Source of the DNA: Mucilaginibacter gossypii | GTDB lineage: Bacteria; Bacteroidota; Bacteroidia; Sphingobacteriales; Sphingobacteriaceae | Length of the DNA stretch: 64,000 nt | Assembly: GCF_900100945.1 (NCBI RefSeq) | Contig: NZ_FNCG01000012.1 | Location: 165,917-229,916 of the forward strand | Direction: 5' to 3' | Part shown: piece by piece, positions 17,831 through 25,514 of the stretch | How the letters are laid out: each line of letters opens with the position of its first letter | How positions within the stretch are numbered: position 1 is the stretch's first letter | Program-made: the position numbers and the translations under genes | Notes under the pieces: model-generated | What the model saw: the letters and a program-made list of their open reading frames with translations, nothing else | The model's database searches: none | Told to the model about the DNA's origin: nothing

Positions 17831-18145
17831 CTATATGTTTACACTATCTGTCACCACTACTTTGCTGCACAGTGGCTTAGCATATTCTTCGGCAAATATC
17901 ACATGGGTAGGGTCAACCTGGTAAGCTTCCTGCGCTTCGGCGGTATCAAATAAAATCAACAGTGATACATCATAAGAGCGGTCAATTACATCGCGATTGG
18001 TATCGGCCGGCACGCCGATATGTATATCGCGGATATGTGGAATAGGCAGAAGGATATTAAGCCCTTCAATCAGTTTATCTTTATCGGCTTTGTTTTTTAA
18101 CCAGAAGTGTACGTGGTGTACAAAAGTGTTTTGGAGTAGAGGCAT
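17831..18145 (-). CDS. Dabb-family (stress-responsive alpha/beta barrel) protein
   Basis: A 104-residue cytoplasmic protein with the Dabb pattern: a first strand ending in FVHHVHFWLKN, the helix KDKLIEGLNILLPIPHIRDIHIG, and the second strand and helix YDVSLLILFDTAEAQEAYQVDPTHVIFAEEY. These are usually dimeric ferredoxin-like barrels; some relatives bind small hydrophobic ligands or act as cyclases, but most have no known role. It has its own terminator. Confidence 0.85.
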   Translation of the reverse strand: MPLLQNTFVHHVHFWLKNKADKDKLIEGLNILLPIPHIRDIHIGVPADTNRDVIDRSYDVSLLILFDTAEAQEAYQVDPTHVIFAEEYAKPLCSKVVVTDSVNI

Positions 18146-18187
18146 AAGGATATGTTGTTAGTTTTTTCTTTTGAAAAGTTTTGTGAC

Positions 18188-18580
18188 CTAATTTGAATTA
18201 AAAGGTTTATTTAAAACGATGTTTAAATACGCCTGAAAATTCTGATAGCCGTTTTTTGATGAATTTCCAAGGTCGATCATATCACCAAGCCCTGTATCAA
18301 ATATTTGCCAGTTATTTTTTATGGCGAGATCTATCAGTGGATAAATAGCAGATTCACCATATAAATTGAGCATTAAAGTACTTGAAGGCTCACCATCATC
18401 AAAATAATCTATCGTAAAATCATCTTCTTTTATTTCGTGGTGGTCACCATCTGTAATTATATTTTTGAAATACTTTTTAAAAGCCTTGGAAAATGAGACA
18501 GGGAGTAGTTGTTTTTCATCCACATCTGCCAGGTCAGTAATTTTTTGCCTCGAATTAAATAGTACTACATCCCAACTCAT
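18188..18580 (-). CDS. Unknown acidic cytoplasmic protein
   Basis: I do not recognise this 130-residue protein. It starts MSWDVVLFNSRQKI, has no signal peptide or membrane segment, and is rich in Asp and Glu. Stretches such as DFTIDYFDDGEPSSTLMLNLYG and ISLIDLAIKNNWQIFDTGLG-like segments (here PLIDLAIKNNWQIFDTGLG) suggest an alpha/beta fold. The pattern resembles small immunity-type or SMI1-like proteins seen in Bacteroidota, but no toxin partner is present. It lies 11 bases downstream of the next lipoprotein gene, so the two are probably cotranscribed. Confidence 0.65.
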   Translation of the reverse strand: MSWDVVLFNSRQKITDLADVDEKQLLPVSFSKAFKKYFKNIITDGDHHEIKEDDFTIDYFDDGEPSSTLMLNLYGESAIYPLIDLAIKNNWQIFDTGLGDMIDLGNSSKNGYQNFQAYLNIVLNKPFNSN

Positions 18581-18591
18581 ATAAGATGAAA

Positions 18592-19161
18592 TTAATGCAT
18601 ACAGCCTACATAAACTCTTCCCTTAAAAACAAAGGCCGTTTTAACCTTATCAATAACTTGTAAGGCGCTATCTGCACTGTTTTTGTTTTCATAAATTCCG
18701 GCTACTAAAGCAATCGTTTTTGGGCTTGTATCAAATTGGTAGTTCTCAAGATATTCAAGGCTTAACGTTTTGGATGGAAATCTCCGTGGATAATATTCGC
18801 CCGCATAAATCTCATCTTCATCCTTATCGGATAATGCAATGAGGTCTTTAGCTTTATTATATCCCCGTTCCATCGTATCAATAGGGATACCGGATAATTT
18901 ATTCAAGGCAAACATTCTATTCCTGAGCGTATAATAATTGATACCTGTATCGGCAATTAAAATATAGTAATTTGCATAAGCAGGTTCACTATCCGTATTA
19001 GATGTATCAATACCTGCTGCCTTAATCTTGATTGTGTTTTTATAGGATGAAGCCAAAACCTTAACATGTTTTACTTTAAGAGAATGGGCATCTTTATCAG
19101 AAGGTTTCGATTTGCAGGCAGCAAATAAGCATACTATTATAAGCAGAAAATGAACTTTCAT
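18592..19161 (-). CDS. Unknown lipoprotein
   Basis: I use the Met at 19161, which begins a lipoprotein signal (MKVHFLLIIVCLFAACKSKP, Cys about 16); the upstream seven residues are unlikely. The mature protein (about 170 residues) has no family I know. It contains several DT and SD stretches, a probable alternating helix/strand body (YAGEYYPRRFPSKTLSLEYLENYQFD) and ends in GRVYVGCMH. It precedes the unknown acidic gene by 11 bases and may form a two-gene unit with it. Confidence 0.65.
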   Translation of the reverse strand: MKVHFLLIIVCLFAACKSKPSDKDAHSLKVKHVKVLASSYKNTIKIKAAGIDTSNTDSEPAYANYYILIADTGINYYTLRNRMFALNKLSGIPIDTMERGYNKAKDLIALSDKDEDEIYAGEYYPRRFPSKTLSLEYLENYQFDTSPKTIALVAGIYENKNSADSALQVIDKVKTAFVFKGRVYVGCMH

Positions 19162-19250
19162 ATGAGGGTATAGGTTATCCAAATATAATTGAATTTCAAT
19201 TTGAAAGGCAAATGCGTGCTGTCCATTGTGAACTCAAAACTGCCAAGTGC

Positions 19251-20585
19251 TTAATATTCCAATACCACATGCGGTTTAAAAGTATCCGTTTTAACTTTTG
19301 CCTTTAGCTCATGTAAAATATTATACAACCCAAAATTGGTGCGGTTTACGTAGATAAAATGTTTAACGCCTCGGGCTTGTTTAAATTCCGGCATTTTTGA
19401 TATGCGCTCGCCAAAACCGTATAACTGATCAAAAAATTCGGTCTGGCCAAAATCAAATGTATCGGTAATATATGGTTGGGCAAACAGGCTTATCATTTCC
19501 TTATACTGGGTATAATAAAACTCGATCTGCGCCGGGGTATCTCCTTTATGGATCATATCCAGCTGGCGGAATGCCTTGATGGTTTCTTCCTTGTTATCCA
19601 GTAAATTGGTTGATGTAAGCGAAAAGAACGGATAATAAAAGTCCTCCGGCATTTCCTTAATGCAGCCAAAGTCAATAACCCCAAGTTTGCCTTCTGGCGT
19701 GATCATAAAATTACCGGGATGCGGGTCGGCATGTACGGCGCGGAGCTCATGTTGTTGAAAGTTGTAAAAATCCCACAAAGCCTGACCTATCTGGTTGCGA
19801 AGATCCTGCGATGGATTGGTGGCCAAAAACTCTTTCAGGTGTTTGCCTTCCAGCCAGTCCATCGTAATGATACGCTTGCTGCTTAGCTCAGGGTAATATT
19901 TAGGGAAAACAACATTATTAAGATTGGCACAGGCATTGGAAAACTCAACAGACCGGCGAACTTCAAGCTCGTAATCGGTTTCCTCGAGCAGGCGTTCTTC
20001 AACCTCTTTCATGTAAACATCCAGTTCCTTCTCGCTCATGCCCAGCATCCTGAAGGCAAAAGGCTTAACAAGTTTCAGGTCAGACGAGATAGAATCGCCT
20101 ACACCAGGGTACTGGATCTTAACTGCAAGCTTTTTGCCATTTAGCTCGGCCTGGTGAACCTGGCCTATCGAAGCTGCATTGGTTGATCGGATATTGAACT
20201 TATCAAAAATCTGATCGGGGTTTTTGCCAAAATACTTCCTGAATGTTTGCACAATAAGAGGTCCGGAAAGCGGCGGAGCATTATATTGCGATTGGGTAAA
20301 CTTATCAACATAAGCTTGCGGCAGCAGGTTTTTATCCATGCTGAGCATTTGCGCTACCTTGAGCGCGCTACCTTTAAGCTCACTTAATGATTGATAGATA
20401 TCAGCGGCATTATCCTCGTTCAACTCCGATTTATCCAGATCAGGGTTGAATAGCTTTTTGGAGTAATGCTTAATATAGTTGCCGCCAATTTTAATACCTG
20501 TTTTTACAAATTTGGCCGACCGCTGTACTTTGGTAATAGGTATGCTATTTTGTTCGGGAGTGGCTCCCGGAGTTTCATCTGCCAT
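19251..20585 (-). CDS. ABC1/AarF/UbiB-family atypical kinase
   Basis: A 444-residue protein-kinase-like protein. KxGQ-type motif: SALKVAQMLSMD (about 56-67), with Gly replaced by Ala. The A-rich loop and Lys region read NAASIGQVHQAELNGKKLAVKIQYPG. The catalytic loop is HADPHPGNFMI and the metal site VIDFGCIKE. UbiB/ADCK relatives support quinone biosynthesis or lipid homeostasis through an ATPase activity; the role in menaquinone-using Bacteroidota is unclear. It lies 4 bases downstream of a TetR-like gene in the same direction, and the pair is probably an operon. Confidence 0.9.
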   Translation of the reverse strand: MADETPGATPEQNSIPITKVQRSAKFVKTGIKIGGNYIKHYSKKLFNPDLDKSELNEDNAADIYQSLSELKGSALKVAQMLSMDKNLLPQAYVDKFTQSQYNAPPLSGPLIVQTFRKYFGKNPDQIFDKFNIRSTNAASIGQVHQAELNGKKLAVKIQYPGVGDSISSDLKLVKPFAFRMLGMSEKELDVYMKEVEERLLEETDYELEVRRSVEFSNACANLNNVVFPKYYPELSSKRIITMDWLEGKHLKEFLATNPSQDLRNQIGQALWDFYNFQQHELRAVHADPHPGNFMITPEGKLGVIDFGCIKEMPEDFYYPFFSLTSTNLLDNKEETIKAFRQLDMIHKGDTPAQIEFYYTQYKEMISLFAQPYITDTFDFGQTEFFDQLYGFGERISKMPEFKQARGVKHFIYVNRTNFGLYNILHELKAKVKTDTFKPHVVLEY

Positions 20586-20589
20586 AGTT

Positions 20590-21243
20590 TTAAAATCCCA
20601 TCTTATCCTTTATCCCGCCATTTTGCACCAAAAACTTACCGTATTCAAAAAGGTTGTCGATAGGTGAGCGTTGAAAAAGATCAAAAGTGACATTAATGCC
20701 TTTTTCGATGGCCTCATCGGTTTTCTCAAAGCCGACCGAGTTATCGTTGATCCAAAAGTTAAGTACGAAGACAAACTGGATCCATAAGGCGTCTTTATAC
20801 TTTTTTGAGAAGTATTTACGATCGCTTAGTTCGGTGCTTTCAATTCCTTCCTTCAAAATCTCATCTGCAAAGGCCTCAAAAAGGTCTTTCAGCGGGCTGA
20901 ATACCCTGGGCGTAGTAAAACCTTTAGGCTGCTTTTTAATGCTGTAAACCGCGAAGCTGCGGCTGCTTTTCAACAACTCAAAAAAACCGTAAAAAAATGA
21001 TAAAGCTTTTTCACGTGCCGTATAGCCTTCCCAAACTTCCTGGGCACGGATCTCGGCCAGTGTTTTGGTGGCAAAACCAGCCCAAATGCCCTGTTCAACC
21101 GCTTCAAATGAGCCATAGAACTGGTAAAATTCGGCTTCGCTCATTTCATTTTGTTTTGCGAAGATATAAACCGATTTAGGCTGTTCGCCTTCGGTTAACA
21201 CATAATCGATATAGGCGTTCTGGATGTTTTCGATAGTTGCCAT
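20590..21243 (-). CDS. TetR-like transcriptional regulator
   Basis: I start at the ATG at 21243 (MATIENIQNAYIDYVLTEGE); the longer frame runs into a repeat. The N-terminal 50 residues look like a TetR-type helix-turn-helix with the unusual recognition region EMSEAEFYQFYGSFEAVEQGIWAGF. The C-terminal 150 residues are helical, with a distinctive LWIQFVFVLNFWINDNSVGFEKTDEAIEKGINV segment. It probably regulates the ABC1 kinase gene directly downstream (4-base gap) and itself. The ligand is unknown. Confidence 0.78.
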   Translation of the reverse strand: MATIENIQNAYIDYVLTEGEQPKSVYIFAKQNEMSEAEFYQFYGSFEAVEQGIWAGFATKTLAEIRAQEVWEGYTAREKALSFFYGFFELLKSSRSFAVYSIKKQPKGFTTPRVFSPLKDLFEAFADEILKEGIESTELSDRKYFSKKYKDALWIQFVFVLNFWINDNSVGFEKTDEAIEKGINVTFDLFQRSPIDNLFEYGKFLVQNGGIKDKMGF

Positions 21244-21249
21244 GTTAAA

Positions 21250-21349
21250 CCTTTCCTCAATCCTCTCCAAAGGAGAGCACTTTTTTAAGTTGTTATATTT
21301 AAATCAAACTCTATAAACTTCCTCTCCTTTGGAGAGGGTTGGGGCGAGG
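21250..21349. repeat. Doublet of CTCTCC-GGAGAG palindromes in inverted orientation
   Basis: CTCTCC-AAA-GGAGAG (21263-21277) and CCTCTCC-TTT-GGAGAGG (21321-21337) face each other and are flanked by CCTCA on the left and GGGGCGAGG on the right. This forms a REP-type doublet about 100 bases long between trxA and the TetR-like gene. A related single palindrome is at 30116-30140. Confidence 0.75.
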
Positions 21350-21646
21350 TTACAAAAACTGCTCAACCACCTGTTGCAGCTGCCTGGCCTGCACCACGCC
21401 GCTTTGGCGCCATTTGCTTTGCCCTTTTTGAAAAATCATGAGGGTTGGTACGCTTTGTATGCGGTAAGCACTGGCTGCAGCAGGATTTTTGTCAATATCT
21501 ATTTTGATGATCTTTACCTTATCACCTAACGCTGTTTTAACATCGTGCAGTATAGGCGGCATCATTTTACAAGGCCCGCACCATTCGGCCGAAAAATCGA
21601 CCAGCACCGGTGTTTCTGATGCTATTATTTCCTGGAAATTTGCCAT
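21350..21646 (-). CDS. trxA: Thioredoxin
   Basis: A 98-residue cytoplasmic disulfide reductase with the active site WCGPCKMM, preceded by LVDFSAEWCGPC. The buried Asp of DFSAEW and the cis-Pro in IQSVPTLMIF are present. It matches the small, single-domain thioredoxin length. Electrons come from thioredoxin reductase, encoded elsewhere. Its end abuts the palindromic doublet. Confidence 0.95.
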   Translation of the reverse strand: MANFQEIIASETPVLVDFSAEWCGPCKMMPPILHDVKTALGDKVKIIKIDIDKNPAAASAYRIQSVPTLMIFQKGQSKWRQSGVVQARQLQQVVEQFL

Positions 21647-21659
21647 AAGTATTTTATTA

Positions 21660-21768
21660 ATTGTTCATGGTTCATGGATGATGGTTCATAGTACGGGCAT
21701 TATAGTGATGCCTGTTTTCTGTAGATAAGCTAATTGCTATGAACTATGATCCATAAACTATATGCTAT
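21660..21768. repeat. TTCATGG/CTATGAA-type inverted repeat
   Basis: The left arm contains TTCATGGTTCATGGATGATG then GTTCATAG. The right arm contains TTGCTATGAACTATGATCCA then TAAACTATATG. It is the same CATAG-rich family as at 16276 and 44704 and lies between divergent trxA and an esterase gene. Confidence 0.6.
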
Positions 21769-21844
21769 TCAAATTTAACCATTTACCCGCGAAAAAGTTT
21801 AGTGTTTTAATATCAAAGCATCGGCTATGAAGTATATTTACTTT

Positions 21845-22726
21845 ATGCAAACAAAACTAAGCACTTACCTATTCCTGGCGGTCCTTGTATTGCCTTTTTC
21901 GGGTGTGGCCCAGGGCACTGTTATACCGCTTTGGCCAAACGGAGCGCCGGGATTTGAAAACCGCCGCAATGAGCCCGAACAGGCTAAAGACTATTGGGTT
22001 AAAAATATTCACAATCCATCACTTACTGTTTTTGCGCCGCCGAAGGATAAAGCCAATGGTGCCGCGGTGGTGATATGCCCCGGCGGCGGGCATCGCTTGC
22101 TGGTGTATACTGCCGAGGGTGTTGACCCTGCAAAATATCTTAATACGTTGGGTGTTACGGTTTTTGTGCTGAAATATCGTTTAGGCAGAGATACACTATC
22201 GCCATACAAAATTGATGTACACGCCAAACAGGATGGCTATAGGGCCATGCGGCTGGTACGCAGCATAGCAACTCAATACGGCTTGGATACAAACCGTATT
22301 GGGATGATGGGTTTTTCGGCAGGCGGCGAGGTGGTTGATATGGTTGCTTATGGCGAAGGTAAAGGTGACCCCGGGGCTCCCGATCCTGTCGACAGGTTAA
22401 ATGCCCGTCCCTCGTTTTTGATCCAGATTTATCCGGGGCCTCTTTATATTCCCGATAAACTACCTTATGACGCCCCGCCGGCGTTTTTGTTAGCCGCCAA
22501 TGATGATGTTTGTTGCTCGCCATCGGTAGTAAAACTATTGCAGCGTTACCGGGAAGCAAAAATACCGGTTGAGGTACATATTTATACCCAGGGCGATCAT
22601 GGCTTTAATATGGGGTACCGGTCAAAGCTGCAAAGCATCAGCACGTGGCCCCAACGCATGGCCGACTGGCTGAGTGATAATAATTACCTGCACCCGGCAA
22701 CAGCCAAAAGGATGAAACTTCATTAA
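21845..22726 (+). CDS. Secreted alpha/beta hydrolase (acetyl-xylan-esterase-like)
   Basis: I begin at the Met at 21845 (MQTKLSTYLFLAVLVLPFSGVAQG), which gives a clean signal peptide. The mature part starts VIPLWPNGAPGFENRRNEP, a pattern shared by Bacteroidota esterases acting on plant polysaccharides. Motifs: oxyanion region VICPGGGHRLL, nucleophile Ser in GFSAGGEV, Asp in LLAANDDVC and His in GDHGFNMG. Probably a periplasmic carbohydrate acetyl-esterase or related enzyme. A paralogue is at 62428. Confidence 0.85.
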   Translation: MQTKLSTYLFLAVLVLPFSGVAQGTVIPLWPNGAPGFENRRNEPEQAKDYWVKNIHNPSLTVFAPPKDKANGAAVVICPGGGHRLLVYTAEGVDPAKYLNTLGVTVFVLKYRLGRDTLSPYKIDVHAKQDGYRAMRLVRSIATQYGLDTNRIGMMGFSAGGEVVDMVAYGEGKGDPGAPDPVDRLNARPSFLIQIYPGPLYIPDKLPYDAPPAFLLAANDDVCCSPSVVKLLQRYREAKIPVEVHIYTQGDHGFNMGYRSKLQSISTWPQRMADWLSDNNYLHPATAKRMKLH

Positions 22727-22751
22727 GTACGGTAAAAAAATAGGATTATAA

Positions 22752-22790
22752 AAGAGAGGCATATGCATGACTGAACAGCATAGCCTCTTC
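22752..22790 (+). terminator. Weak terminator after the esterase gene
   Basis: AAGAGAGGC pairs with GCCTCTTCTT across a 22-base loop and ends in TTTT. A second hairpin (ACAGCTTT-CGGTA-AAAGCTGT) at 22843-22863 lacks a T run. Confidence 0.55.
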
Positions 22791-22893
22791 TTTTAACAAT
22801 AGCCCTATTGTACCCCTACGTTCGGGACTAATGTATCTTGTAACAGCTTTCGGTAAAAGCTGTGCGTTTTGTAATGAATCTCCCCGGTTCGTA

Positions 22894-23724
22894 TTAATTC
22901 ATTTTTATACAATTTTCCACTACTTCGGTACGCCGGCCAAATGAATAAGTGGCGTCATTGACAAATTTGTAACTCAGCGTAGCTGTTTTTACTGTTGAAA
23001 CCAATATCACGTCTGAAGCATTATCAACCACAAGTACACCATTCGTATTACTGTTTTGTTCAGGTGCTGATGATGTACTGGTAAGCATCACGTTAGTATA
23101 CTTGTCAGGCTGTGTTGATTGGCTTACTGTATAAGTAGTGTTTATCTTCTCATTACCCGAAGATATATTGCTCACCCAGCTTGCACCCGTTTTTAATGCT
23201 TCCGAGTTATCGGCAACCAGGTTTAAGCGTGTGCCGGTTATAAACTGATCCTGTTTAAAACCTGCGAATAATAACAGCGTGTCGGTAGCGTATCGCTCAT
23301 CCGGATCATTTACATCGGTTATGATCCCATTTTTATCGATGCTGAGCGTTACCGATTTGCCTATAAGACTTTGCAATGCCATCTGGATATATGAGCTGGT
23401 ATCGGCAGGCCTGTCTGAGCTGTATTCCATTTTTTTACCAAAGGCATCCATTGTATCGTTGATGTGACTTGTGGTAACGGTTAAAACAAACCCGCTACGG
23501 GTAATACCTGTAACCTTATAGGTTTTTGATATTGATGATGTTGTATTGATATTGAATGTTTGCTTCCCCCGCTGCAATATACTTGCCGCACTTATATAGG
23601 TTGTTTTATTGTACTCATCGCCCTGCTTAAACGTAAGTTCGCGGCGTTGAGCTTTGCTGAAGCAGGCTGTGAACAGCAATAAAGCCATTAATGCCGTTTT
23701 TATATTGAAGAGGTGTGTTTTCAT
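22894..23724 (-). CDS. DUF6263-like secreted protein
   Basis: A 276-residue exported protein with a signal peptide ending FTACFSKAQ. The body resembles DUF6263: a repeated beta-strand pattern (KTYKVTGITRSGFVLTVTTSHIND, MQMALQSLIGKSVTLSIDKNG-like, here IQMALQSLIGKSVTLSIDKNG) ending in ILVSTVKTATLSYKFVNDA. There are no catalytic motifs I recognise. It stands with the proline-rich gene and the barrel-like gene on the minus strand, each about 50-65 bases apart, so the three may be cotranscribed. Confidence 0.65.
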   Translation of the reverse strand: MKTHLFNIKTALMALLLFTACFSKAQRRELTFKQGDEYNKTTYISAASILQRGKQTFNINTTSSISKTYKVTGITRSGFVLTVTTSHINDTMDAFGKKMEYSSDRPADTSSYIQMALQSLIGKSVTLSIDKNGIITDVNDPDERYATDTLLLFAGFKQDQFITGTRLNLVADNSEALKTGASWVSNISSGNEKINTTYTVSQSTQPDKYTNVMLTSTSSAPEQNSNTNGVLVVDNASDVILVSTVKTATLSYKFVNDATYSFGRRTEVVENCIKMN

Positions 23725-23787
23725 TTTTTTAATCGATTTATATTATCCCCTGTTGGATTGAAAAAGCTAAATATAGATCACTGTTTA

Positions 23788-24174
23788 CTAATGGCTTGGC
23801 ATATGGGTCGGTGGCGGCATATGCGTTGGCGGTGGCATATGCGTAGGCGGCGGCATATGAGTAGGCGGCGGCATATGAGTAGGCGGCGGCATATGGGTTG
23901 GCGGTGGCATATGTGGCCCCGGTCCCGGTGGTGGCGGAGTGGGCGGAATGTTAGGTGGTTTAATCGGTGGCACTGGTATTACCGGTTTATACGGCGGTGG
24001 AGGTAGTGGCGGCACTGTGGGTGGCGGAATTACCGGTGGTGGTGGCGTATAAGGAGGTAGCGGTGGTGGTACATTCCAATCTGATTGATTGTTTCTGCTT
24101 TGGGCAGAAGTCTGCTTAATGCTTATAACTAAAGTTGCGGACACGACTAATGCTGCTATGATTATCTTTTTCAT
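23788..24174 (-). CDS. Secreted proline-rich protein with HMPPPT repeats
   Basis: A 128-residue protein with signal peptide (to about TSAQS) followed by a proline-rich chain. The middle reads PPPPYKPVIPVPPIKPPNI. The C-terminal third is six copies of HMPPPT ending HMPSH, so His and Met alternate through a stiff polyproline spacer. The repeat is also visible in DNA as an 18-bp unit. I know no named family. Spaced His-Met pairs could bind copper, silver or another soft metal (inference), or the chain could act as a spacer in the envelope. Confidence 0.7.
   Translation of the reverse strand: MKKIIIAALVVSATLVISIKQTSAQSRNNQSDWNVPPPLPPYTPPPPVIPPPTVPPLPPPPYKPVIPVPPIKPPNIPPTPPPPGPGPHMPPPTHMPPPTHMPPPTHMPPPTHMPPPTHMPPPTHMPSH
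23803..23910. repeat. 18-bp in-frame tandem repeat (six units)
   Basis: Six 18-base units from 23803 to 23910, each containing CATATG at its junction and GG(C/T)GGCAT at its end, encode HMPPPT on the minus strand. The array could vary in copy number by slippage. Confidence 0.8.
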
Positions 24175-24222
24175 AGATCTTATATGTTTTAATGAAATAA
24201 TTAATTTTTTGCTGAGAAAGAA

Positions 24223-25092
24223 TTATCGTCGGTTTAGGGAGAGGGGGTAACCGATGGAGAATACCATATTGGCTTTATTATTGGTATACCGGGTAAGGTT
24301 TGCAACCCCTACTGCTAAACTTAAAGGCACCGGGAGCGGTCGGATCCCCGCCGAGATACCGAGGTTCATGCCGGTCCATTCGGCATTTACGTTTACATGC
24401 TGTATAAGTTCGTAGGATACGCTGCCAAATACTGCCGTACCGTGTTTTCCTCTGCCGGCAGCAATATCTTTGGGGCTTTTTTCGTAAAACCGGCCACTGC
24501 CTATGCCTATTGTATAACTAAGCCTTGAGCAGCCCGGGGTTAATGATTTAATGGTTTGTATAGCATGGGTTACGGCAAGATAATAGGTTGAGCCGGAAGC
24601 GTCTGATTGCCTTGCATTGGCAAACATCTGCAATGCCCCGGCCGAGATACTTGTACCTGCAAATAGCTTACGGCTTATTATGAAGTTTCCTGAAAAATCC
24701 CTGAACCTGTGCACATCCGTCATGTTTAAACTGGCGGCAAAGTTTATTGCTTTTACAGGATTACCAACGCATGCCCCTGCAGAGGCGATCAGATCGGCTT
24801 TGTTGTCTCTGTACACTTCAGGGTAGGTAGCGCCAAGGCCTCCAAACAGATAGGTGCCGTATCCCCCAAAGCCCGATGGAATTAATATGCCGCCTGGGGC
24901 ATCGCTTGGGTAAAGCTCATTTTGTGCTGATATTGTTTGCTGGTTGGTTTGAGGAACAGGAGCCAGAAAGTTGTCTATCTTTTGCGTAAGTTCCTTTTCA
25001 AACTGGTTTTGGCTATAAACAGTTTGTGTACTCAAACAAAATGCGCCGGTAACACAGCAAATAATTGCCCATATTTTGGTTTTACAGATCAT
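24223..25092 (-). CDS. Secreted outer-membrane beta-barrel-like protein
   Basis: A 289-residue protein with signal peptide (cleavage near VYSQNQ). The region about 60-289 has alternating beta strands (YTIGIGSGRFYEKSP, GTAVFGSVSYELIQHVNVNAEWTGMNLGISAGIRPLP, KANMVFSIGYPLSL), as in outer-membrane barrels. The glycine-rich segment GGYGTYLFGGLGATYP comes early. The function is unknown. It lies upstream of the proline-rich gene on the same strand. Confidence 0.7.
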   Translation of the reverse strand: MICKTKIWAIICCVTGAFCLSTQTVYSQNQFEKELTQKIDNFLAPVPQTNQQTISAQNELYPSDAPGGILIPSGFGGYGTYLFGGLGATYPEVYRDNKADLIASAGACVGNPVKAINFAASLNMTDVHRFRDFSGNFIISRKLFAGTSISAGALQMFANARQSDASGSTYYLAVTHAIQTIKSLTPGCSRLSYTIGIGSGRFYEKSPKDIAAGRGKHGTAVFGSVSYELIQHVNVNAEWTGMNLGISAGIRPLPVPLSLAVGVANLTRYTNNKANMVFSIGYPLSLNRR

Positions 25093-25514
25093 TTTAGTAA
25101 ACGGATTAGGTGTGTTTTGATGATTGTGATGAACAGATCAACGCCAGCAGGCAATGATCTAATGTATGCAATTTACCTGCAAAAAAGCAACCGGTAATTT
25201 TTTGTTTTTGGGATAAAACGGCTGGTTTATTAACGGAGCTGCGGGGCTTGTCATAATAAAATTTAACGTGCTGCTGTTAGCAGGCGTTACACCAGGGGTA
25301 CATGATTGTGGCTTTTTCATTGTGATTTGGATTGTTTTTATATCACAAGTTTACGGAGACCGGGGAGGGCACACAATACAAAGTAGTTTGTATTTTGAGC
25401 TGATTGGGTTGAGTAAGCTTAACCGGGATGTTTTTACAAGAGATACAAAGCAATAACGCCTCCTTACATTTAGTGCAGGGAGGCGTTATGAAAATTTCTA
25501 AATAATGAGCCAGG
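25093..25514. other. Gap with no supported gene, terminator at its left-hand end
   Basis: The 422 bases between the barrel-like gene and the phosphodiesterase gene hold a strong terminator at 25453-25489 and an otherwise AT-rich sequence. I see no convincing gene: the small frame near 25268-25456 has no start signal and odd composition. Confidence 0.7.
25453..25489 (-). terminator. Terminator of the phosphodiesterase gene
   Basis: ATAACGCCTCC (25453-25463) pairs perfectly with GGAGGCGTTAT (25479-25489), 11 base pairs. It lies 26 bases beyond the end of the gene at 25515. Confidence 0.8.

Noticed and set aside
23713..24006. Arg- and Trp-rich plus-strand reading frame over the HMPPPT gene
   Set aside because: It is the opposite-strand translation of the 18-bp array and lacks a start context; the minus-strand frame has a clean signal peptide.
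25268..25456. 62-residue reading frame in the gap
   Set aside because: No start signal, odd composition, and it runs into the terminator region.
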